A DNA stretch of 64,000 bases, from NCBI GenBank assembly GCA_964017155.1, contig OZ024857.1, positions 35,113,241-35,177,240 of the forward strand, written 5' to 3'. This document shows positions 61,801 to 64,000 of the stretch, in pieces; position 1 is the stretch's first letter, and each line of letters starts with the position of its first letter. The notes under the pieces are model-generated. The model did no database searches and had not been told where the DNA came from. It was given only the letters and a program-made list of their open reading frames with translations. The translations under genes were made by a program, and so were the position numbers. Source of the stretch: Oasisia sp. SBJ-2009. Lineage: Eukaryota > Annelida > Polychaeta > Sabellida > Siboglinidae.

Positions 61801-63030
61801 TTTTTAGTCTTTTTGGACAAAGTCAAAGAGACTTATGGTATCACTCTGTGTCTGCTGTGCACTGTTCACTGTATACTGTTAGCTCCCATCTCTCAGATAG
61901 TGTTCACAATCTGTTTTGTTTTTCAAATGTTGCACAAACATCTCAGGGTACTGCCACAATGCTACAAAGTCACCCTAAAGGCTCCCTGGGCAATCAAGGG
62001 CCACAAAATTTGTATTTTTTCACCACTTGTCTATTAATAAAACATTTCTGTAACTTTTATTCAAATGTTGCATAGATTTATCTTAGGGTAGTGTCATTGT
62101 ATACAAGAAATTTCATAATTAATTTAACATTTCTAAGGGCAGCTCAGGGCCTCCCAAAAAGCTACATGTCCACATTTTGCCTGTGTGTACCCAGATGGGC
62201 TGAGAGACAATATGTGTATATTTCAGACTTCTCTCACCACCTCAACTCTGAAAGCTGGGTTGCTTGCCATGAACCATGGCGGATTAAAAATTGACAATAG
62301 TTGTATATTAGAAAGTGCTCCAGCACCACACTGTGAAGGCGAAAGTGGCGTGCCTGGAAAGCCTGGCTATTTGTATCCCGTCAGTCAGCGTTCTGTCAAC
62401 AACCATGTTTAACTCGACAGTTAGTTAGTTTTTTTTCTTCAAAGCTTTATATTGGTGTGACTGCAGTATCTATTAGCTGAATATATGTTGTCACCTGTAA
62501 GTGACAAACATAGAAAATGACCAATCTGGACAACTACAATAGTATATCTTACATTTTATTGATATTAACTGCATTCTGATCACTGAGCGAACTGAATGAA
62601 ATGGAAGTAGATAACTCCATCTTGACCACTAATGACCTGTTGTTGCGTTCACACATTTTGGCTGTGTTTCTGGTAAGTTCATATGAATAACCAGAGAAAA
62701 TGTCACTTAGGTGATTACGATGAAGAATCTAGGCAGTTACTGTGATTTACCAATATACATACAATACCAACTGACAACATAGACCAAAGGACTTTATTAC
62801 CTCTTGTCTCATTGTACATGAGTGATTAATAATAATTTGTATGCATGTTAGAACTGCACCAGTGTTGAGGGTTAGACAATGATGAGCTGTGCATGCATGT
62901 GTGCTGTCAGTCTACTTCTCATCTCTTTCTATCAGATGAACTTCCTCCTGGCTCAGCTGCCGGACCGCGCACTCATCCTCGAGAAGATCTCCTTGTTCCT
63001 CTCCCAACAGAACATCACAACTCAACCCAG
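37593..63030 (+). CDS. TBC1D9: TBC1D9-family RabGAP, exons 1-13 (5' part)
   Basis: Exons: 37593-37636, 43831-43948, 47012-47063, 47407-47484, 48489-48578, 50570-50653, 51325-51458, 52918-52983, 55403-55479, 59022-59075, 59274-59475, 61386-61502, 62936-63030, all phase-consistent, continuing off the right edge. The product would be a cytosolic/membrane-recruited GTPase-activating protein for Rab GTPases. It starts [15 protein letters not shown], has the first GRAM domain ([20 protein letters not shown]), [26 protein letters not shown], and the second GRAM domain ([16 protein letters not shown] ... [16 protein letters not shown]). The catalytic TBC domain and EF-hand would follow beyond the window. 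Similarity is greater to TBC1D9/TBC1D9B than TBC1D8B; it is probably the single invertebrate pro-orthologue. Two of its introns are built of splice-site arrays and one uses a GC donor. Confidence 0.92.
37637..39778 (+). other. Intron 1, proximal part
   Basis: Mainly unique DNA with an (AT)n at about 38727-38755 and the CRE palindrome. No further exon or complete transposon was recognised. Confidence 0.55.
37906..37923. promoter_or_regulatory. 18-bp palindrome centred on a full CRE
   Basis: AGCAGTGACGTCACTGCT contains the perfect CREB/ATF site TGACGTCA, 270 bp inside intron 1. Related strings (CACTGCTCTGCGAATTAGGG) recur near 39546, 39768 and 40113, so it may belong to a dispersed element rather than a conserved enhancer. 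Confidence 0.4.
39780..40112 (+). mobile_element. tRNA-derived SINE, copy 2
   Basis: Same family as at 16882: A-box GTGGCTCAGGGGTAGAGC, B-box region GGGTTGGAATCC (decayed), same body and tail (GCGCTATATAAGAACTGCC). It is inserted in sequence resembling CACTGCTCTGCGAATTAGGG, whose halves lie on either side. Confidence 0.88.
40153..41150. mobile_element. 998-bp non-autonomous DNA transposon with repetitive TIRs
   Basis: Left end GGACAAAACCCCCTCCGGAC and right end (inverted) GGACAAAACCCCCTCCGGAC, with inverted similarity extending about 115-160 bp and including CCATACATAACTCC and GACATAAGC. The termini are themselves made of repeated GGACAAAACCCCCT motifs. The interior is extremely AT-rich and noncoding. 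No clear target duplication was found. Confidence 0.85.
41550..41800 (+). mobile_element. Degenerate LINE C-terminus with a zinc finger
   Basis: Frames carry [20 protein letters not shown] and, in a shifted frame at about 41701-41772, [20 protein letters not shown] followed by HDRP, a C2H2 finger. The GGQRKR-F-x-D-T-L-K plus C-terminal finger arrangement is typical of RTE/CR1-like retrotransposon ends. Stops and frameshifts show it is dead. 41151-41550 holds nothing I can name. Confidence 0.65.
42170..42420 (+). repeat. Dispersed family Y, copy 2
   Basis: Shares GCCAGTCACTTC, GAGCTGAAATAAA, CCATTTTCAAGG and CAAATGATGGGTGGACAAAT then CTCTGCATAAAGCTATG with copies at 33476 and 63210. Confidence 0.75.
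42640..42975 (+). repeat. Dispersed family X fragment
   Basis: Contains CCCCAACTCTGATGGCTAGG then TGGCCTACTATGAAATGTGGC and ends near TCCAAAGAACTTCAGGGCCT, both landmarks of family X described at 61805-62815. Confidence 0.6.
43210..43537 (-). mobile_element. tRNA-derived SINE, copy 3 (inverted)
   Basis: Reverse orientation: tail first (AGTTCTTATATAGCGCAGTA, CAAAGCGCTTTACACTTCCC), then the tRNA-like head complement (AGCTCTACCCCTGAGCCATT). The B box is decayed (GGATTCAAACCC). Confidence 0.86.
43831..43948 (+). CDS. TBC1D9: TBC1D9 exon 2
   Basis: Acceptor TTCTTTGCAG, donor AGG/GTATGC. It completes Trp and reads [20 protein letters not shown] then [19 protein letters not shown]. The VTERANP(Y/F)F and LLVGT strings are diagnostic of the family. 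Confidence 0.95.
44443..44888. mobile_element. hAT-type palindromic MITE (446 bp)
   Basis: Termini CAGGGTTGG and CCAACCCTG, flanked by CCCTGGGT at 44435-44442 and 44889-44896, an exact 8-bp target duplication. Internally it is full of AATCGATT/TTAAATCA motifs and contains a perfect hairpin with 28-bp arms and a CTA loop at 44698-44756. Confidence 0.93.
44961..46180 (+). mobile_element. Penelope-like element with inverted terminal repeats
   Basis: It encodes RT with [11 protein letters not shown] (YVDD at 45203-45214), [15 protein letters not shown] and a [19 protein letters not shown] stretch, then a GIY-YIG nuclease remnant (GTIYNI, then QRFKEHTN in shifted frame), in that order, as in Penelope retroelements. 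Frameshifts and stops break it and the N-terminal part is absent. About 110 bp at each end are inverted copies (ATTGTAGTATAATTTGACTT left; its complement at 46161-46180). Confidence 0.85.
46315..46720 (+). repeat. Dispersed family X, 3' part
   Basis: Landmarks: CAGTCATGTTGCTGCATTCA, CTGGTCATCTCATATGRATA, ACCAGAGAAAATGTCAATTA, GATTACGGTGAAGAGACT, and a decayed TCCAAAGG...CCCATTTTTT end. Two partial copies may be fused here. Confidence 0.65.
46885..46940. repeat. (TA)n microsatellites
   Basis: Two (TA)n runs separated by GCATA, about 70 bp upstream of TBC1D9 exon 3. Confidence 0.9.
47012..47063 (+). CDS. TBC1D9: TBC1D9 exon 3
   Basis: Acceptor TTGTTTTAG, donor TACT/GTAAGT; reads [17 protein letters not shown], matching the VAPYRIL(Y/H)QT stretch of the family. 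Confidence 0.9.
47407..47484 (+). CDS. TBC1D9: TBC1D9 exon 4
   Basis: Acceptor TGTTTTCAG, donor TTAG/GTGCAT; reads [20 protein letters not shown] then NLVTTL, matching the EWLEQNLLQTL stretch of the family. Confidence 0.9.
   Translation, partial: WSQWTQNGHQHLVNGLGWNKTWSPH
48489..48578 (+). CDS. TBC1D9: TBC1D9 exon 5
   Basis: Acceptor GCTTTCAG, donor GAAG/GTAATA; reads [20 protein letters not shown] and continues to KQPE, aligning with the family's FDSEEDITTFVKGKI. Confidence 0.88.
48660..49075 (+). repeat. Dispersed family X, 5' part
   Basis: Landmarks in order: GCCGTTAGCCCCCATATCTC, GAAACTGTTAAACATCTACT, CTTAGGGTACTG, GCCTCCCAAAAAGCAATGTG, then AACCCTGGAGGCTAAGTGGC and CCATGGCTAAATGAT. 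The same order as at 61805-62290. Confidence 0.7.
49815..50385 (+). repeat. Dispersed family X, middle and 3' part
   Basis: Contains GGCCGGGTGGCCTGGCTGGG, TTTATTGATATCAACTCCAT, GCTGCATTCACACAATG, CTGGTCATTTCATGTGGATA, GGTGAAGAGACTAG, and the end TCCAAAGGACTTCAGGGCCA then CTTGGCCCATTTTT. 49080-49815 between the two pieces holds no recognised element. Confidence 0.7.
50570..50653 (+). CDS. TBC1D9: TBC1D9 exon 6
   Basis: Acceptor CTGTTTCAG, donor AATT/GTATGT; reads [20 protein letters not shown] then PTEEKLVN, matching the FxxxFGMPEEEKLVN start of GRAM domain 1. Confidence 0.93.
51325..51458 (+). CDS. TBC1D9: TBC1D9 exon 7 (GRAM domain 1 core)
   Basis: Acceptor CATATTTCAG, donor ACG/GTAGGA; reads [20 protein letters not shown], then [20 protein letters not shown] and WTDVT. 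GRAM domains bind membrane lipids. This one is nearly identical in pattern to human TBC1D9/9B. Confidence 0.96.
51580..52505 (+). repeat. 29-bp minisatellite
   Basis: About 32 copies of ACATGGCATCATACATGGTG plus TTGATAACA in the intron between exons 7 and 8, starting about 120 bp after the donor. Late units change CAT to CCT (GGCCTCATAC). I see no exon edge in the unit. Confidence 0.95.
52737..52882. repeat. (TA)n/(TG)n microsatellite before exon 8
   Basis: Alternating TA and TG tracts end 35 bp before the exon 8 acceptor, replacing the usual upstream branch-point region with simple repeat. Confidence 0.9.
52918..52983 (+). CDS. TBC1D9: TBC1D9 exon 8, GC donor
   Basis: Acceptor ACATTTGCAG; 22 codons reading [20 protein letters not shown] then TE. 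The donor is GAG/GCAAGT, the consensus form of a GC-AG intron. The splice to exon 9 (YYFSMLL) gives exactly the family spacing (IKVSTR-x-x-E-(H/Y)-(F/Y)-F-S). Confidence 0.92.
52968..54350 (+). repeat. 33-bp minisatellite seeded at the exon 8 donor
   Basis: About 41 copies of ACAAGGACCACAAGTACACA plus TGGTTATGACATG. The first unit is the exon edge itself: AGACAGAGGCAAGTACACAG then GGTTATGACATG, where GAG/GCAAGT is the donor. Later units have changed AGAGGCAAGT to GGACCACAAGT, so the GC donor is lost. 33 is a multiple of three and the exon-8 frame stays open through about 14 units to 53437 (repeat [11 protein letters not shown]). Confidence 0.94.
54360..55395 (+). other. Unique intron sequence before exon 9
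   Basis: AT-rich unique DNA. I see no exon, tandem array or transposon ends here. Confidence 0.55.
55403..55479 (+). CDS. TBC1D9: TBC1D9 exon 9
   Basis: Acceptor CTGTCTGCAG, donor AAACA/GTAAGT; reads [20 protein letters not shown] then NIAMK plus two bases of Gln. MEQLAN(I/L)AM(R/K)Q is diagnostic of the family. Confidence 0.95.
55449..56185 (+). repeat. Short donor-spanning duplication at exon 9, split by a LINE
   Basis: A ~51-bp unit beginning in exon 9 (CAGCTGGCTAACATAGCCAT) and running through the donor into the intron (GAAACAGTAAGTCTCTAGTC, TTCCCATGGGG) is followed by a second partial copy (CAACTGGGTAACTTGACT). It resumes at 56095 with CAGCTGGCTAACATTTCCAT ... GTCTTGCCATGGGG and a last copy CAGTTGGCTAACACAGCCAT then GAAACAGTAAGTATCT. 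The last copy (56143-56175) keeps an intact donor. About 580 bp of other sequence lies between. Confidence 0.85.
55515..56092 (-). mobile_element. LINE RT fragment inserted in the exon 9 duplication
   Basis: Minus-strand frames read [31 protein letters not shown] and later [20 protein letters not shown], which align with the late RT region of RTE/BovB-like LINEs (xxRIxxAxxAFxxLxxxxxxxxGIS, then KxLExFQxRCLRxIL). Frames are broken. It sits between two repeat units. Confidence 0.6.
56700..57600 (+). mobile_element. Second Penelope-like fragment
   Basis: It reads [45 protein letters not shown], then [10 protein letters not shown] and [20 protein letters not shown] in shifting frames. These match the RT C-terminus and GIY-YIG domain of the element at 44961. 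More degenerate, with the YVDD box lost. Confidence 0.78.
57905..58832. repeat. ~0.9-kb (CA)n microsatellite
   Basis: Long (AC)n tracts interrupted by ACTCACTCACTC, ATGAACACAC and CGAACACA. It lies in intron 9, ending 190 bp before exon 10. Open frames across it on both strands are artefacts. Confidence 0.97.
59022..59075 (+). CDS. TBC1D9: TBC1D9 exon 10
   Basis: Acceptor TGTATTCAG, donor CCAA/GTAAGT; reads [18 protein letters not shown] after completing Gln, matching the family's LLDNEGFEQDRSLP. Confidence 0.92.
59274..59475 (+). CDS. TBC1D9: TBC1D9 exon 11 (start of GRAM domain 2)
   Basis: Acceptor GTCTTTCAG, donor AGTAGG/GTGAGT, phase 0. It reads [60 protein letters not shown] and YICFSSR. 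Splicing from this first donor to the last acceptor at 61385 gives exactly the family's length across GRAM domain 2. Confidence 0.95.
59452..60190 (+). repeat. 36-bp donor array (about 20 copies of a splice donor)
   Basis: The unit TACATCTGCTTCAGCAGCAG plus GGTGAGTACATCTCGC contains the exon 11 end (Y-I-C-F-S-S-R) and its donor AGG/GTGAGT. Copy 1 is the exon itself. 36 is a multiple of three and the exon frame is open through all copies (repeat [12 protein letters not shown]), so any of the 20 donors would keep frame. Confidence 0.96.
60193..61397 (+). repeat. 54-bp acceptor array (about 22 copies of a splice acceptor)
   Basis: The unit GTGTACAACCTGGTGAGTGT then GATTGTGTCTGGGATACAGT and GGATGTTGTTGTAG contains the acceptor TTGTTGTAG plus the first 23 bases of exon 12. 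Copies are almost identical. In the exon frame every unit ends in TAG, so only the last acceptor is productive. Frames open for about 400 codons on each strand are artefacts. Confidence 0.97.
61386..61502 (+). CDS. TBC1D9: TBC1D9 exon 12 (GRAM domain 2 continued)
   Basis: 39 codons, phase 0/0, reading [20 protein letters not shown] then [19 protein letters not shown], donor AAG/GTAGGA. Matches the family's (S/H)LIIPLREVTIVEKADSSS-VLPSPLSISTKSK. Confidence 0.95.
61805..62815 (+). repeat. Dispersed family X, fullest copy (~1.0 kb)
   Basis: In order: GACTTATGGTATCACTCTGT, TGTTAGCTCCCATCTCTCAG, TCAGGGTACTGCCACAATG, GGCCTCCCAAAAAGCTACAT, TGTCCACATTTTGC, CAACTCTGAAAGCTGGGTTG, TTTTATTGATATTAACTGCA, TTGCGTTCACACATTTTGGC, ATGAATAACCAGAGAAAATG, GATTACGATGAAGAATCTAG, and an end near CCAAAGGACTTTATTACCTC. 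Noncoding and class unknown. Confidence 0.7.
62936..63030 (+). CDS. TBC1D9: TBC1D9 exon 13
   Basis: Acceptor TTCTATCAG, donor CCCAG/GTAACT; reads [20 protein letters not shown] then [11 protein letters not shown], matching the MTFLFANLKDRDFLVQRISDFL stretch after GRAM domain 2. The next exons, including the TBC domain, are beyond the window. Confidence 0.93.
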
Positions 63031-63209
63031 GTAACTAAAACACATCTGTTACCTCCTTGTAACATGCACGAGGCCCGAGGCACAAGGTTGTGTGTCACAC
63101 ACTATGATGGCAATTGCACATGTCAAATGCTGGTGTTTGTCCAAGTTAACCCTAGAACTGTTCACTAAATATTCTTTGTAGCATACTGTTCCACTAAAAA
63201 ATCAGAAAT

Positions 63210-63445
63210 GCAGATAACAAATTTGCACAATTCAAAAATTGTTTTGTAGACACATGCATGTTAATTCACATATGTACATATAAGCCAGTCAAGGTGTGTT
63301 TTATGACCTGAAATAAACTCTACAAACATAGCCATTTTCATAATATTTATGATTTTTGAAAGTGAAGTGAAATGTGTACCCAGTCAAATTGGGTTTTACC
63401 CATCAAAATGATGGGTGGATGGGTTTCTGCATAAAGCTATGATGA
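63210..63445 (+). repeat. Dispersed family Y, copy 3
   Basis: Contains AAGCCAGTCAAGGTGTGTTT, TATGACCTGAAATAAAC, CCATTTTCA, GTCAAATTGGGTTTTACCCA and the end ATGATGGGTGGATGGGTTTC then TGCATAAAGCTATG. Confidence 0.78.
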
Positions 63446-63689
63446 CATATTAGTTTAAGACTAAAGGAATGCCTTATAATAATACTATTCTAGTAACAAT
63501 ATCACATACTAAAATCATTGGGAAATTACTGTCAGAACTAGAACCAAATGAAATTATTAAAAATGTCATTTTGCTGCCCGATAAGGGATGTCCATCCTTC
63601 ATACAGTGACACAAATTTATCTTATGTGTTAGCTGCAAAACAAGACACAAAAATGAAACAAATCCAGTAAGAACTGTTGTTTTTTATGA

Positions 63690-64000
63690 TTTTAGTCCTT
63701 TGTGTCAACGGTCCAAAGGACTTATGGTATCAGTGTGCCGTTAACTCCCATATCTCAGAAACTGTTGAAGATCTATTTTTCAAGTTTTGCATGGACGTTT
63801 CTTAGGGCACTGTCACTGTGCACAAGAAATGTAAATTTGACTTACTAATTTTTAAGCATCATCTTGGGCCTGAAAACTCGTACATTTAAAATGTTCCTAT
63901 TTTATTCAAAAACTGGTCTGTCGCTTTTCCTCTAATTTTCCATAGTCTTTGCTGAGGGTATATTCATTGTATGCAAACAATCGTAGTTCACTAGTCTTGT
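63690..64000 (+). repeat. Dispersed family X, 5' part, cut by window end
   Basis: GGTCCAAAGGACTTATGGTA, GTGCCGTTAACTCCCATATC, CAGAAACTGTTGAAGATCTA, TTCTTAGGGCACTGTCACTG, matching the start of the copies at 48660 and 61805. Confidence 0.7.

Overview
This is eukaryotic nuclear DNA from an invertebrate animal. Introns have GT-AG and occasional GC-AG ends, there are AATAAA signals, tRNA-derived SINEs, hAT-type MITEs, non-LTR and Penelope-like retroelements, and kilobases of minisatellite. The gene content (an atypical Gyc88E/89D-like guanylyl cyclase, a vertebrate-like GLRX2, a TBC1D9-like RabGAP) fits a marine invertebrate such as a cephalochordate or lophotrochozoan. The sequence alone does not settle which.

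Three real genes are present, and I read their exons by splice sites, phase and protein-family alignment. (1) 4461-19183, + strand: the C-terminal half of a soluble-type guanylyl cyclase in nine exons, with a long Ser/Thr-rich tail. Its 5' exons lie left of the window. (2) 22095-23865, - strand: a complete two-exon mitochondrial/cytosolic glutaredoxin (GLRX2-like, CSYC active site, 124 aa), convergent with the cyclase. (3) 37593 to beyond the right edge, + strand: a TBC1D9-family Rab GTPase-activating protein, exons 1-13 (both GRAM domains), divergent from GLRX2.

Layout: 1-4460 is a splice-site-bearing minisatellite with a 2.9-kb DNA transposon inserted. 4461-21400 holds the cyclase exons separated by five large intronic arrays, and a further array begins at the stop codon. 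22095-23865 is GLRX2, whose intron is an array. 23985-32690 is an 8.7-kb, 24-bp minisatellite with higher-order duplications. 32690-37400 is nested transposon debris plus the TBC1D9 promoter. 37593-64000 is TBC1D9 with its introns full of SINEs, MITEs, Penelope elements, two unnamed dispersed families and more arrays.

The most notable signal is that many of the minisatellites are not random intron filler. Their repeat unit contains a splice junction of the neighbouring exon (part of the exon edge plus the intron edge), so the intron carries tens of near-identical copies of its own acceptor or donor. I see this clearly at seven junctions in all three genes, and an eighth array is seeded across a stop codon. 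One intron (59476-61385) consists almost wholly of about 20 donor copies followed by about 22 acceptor copies.
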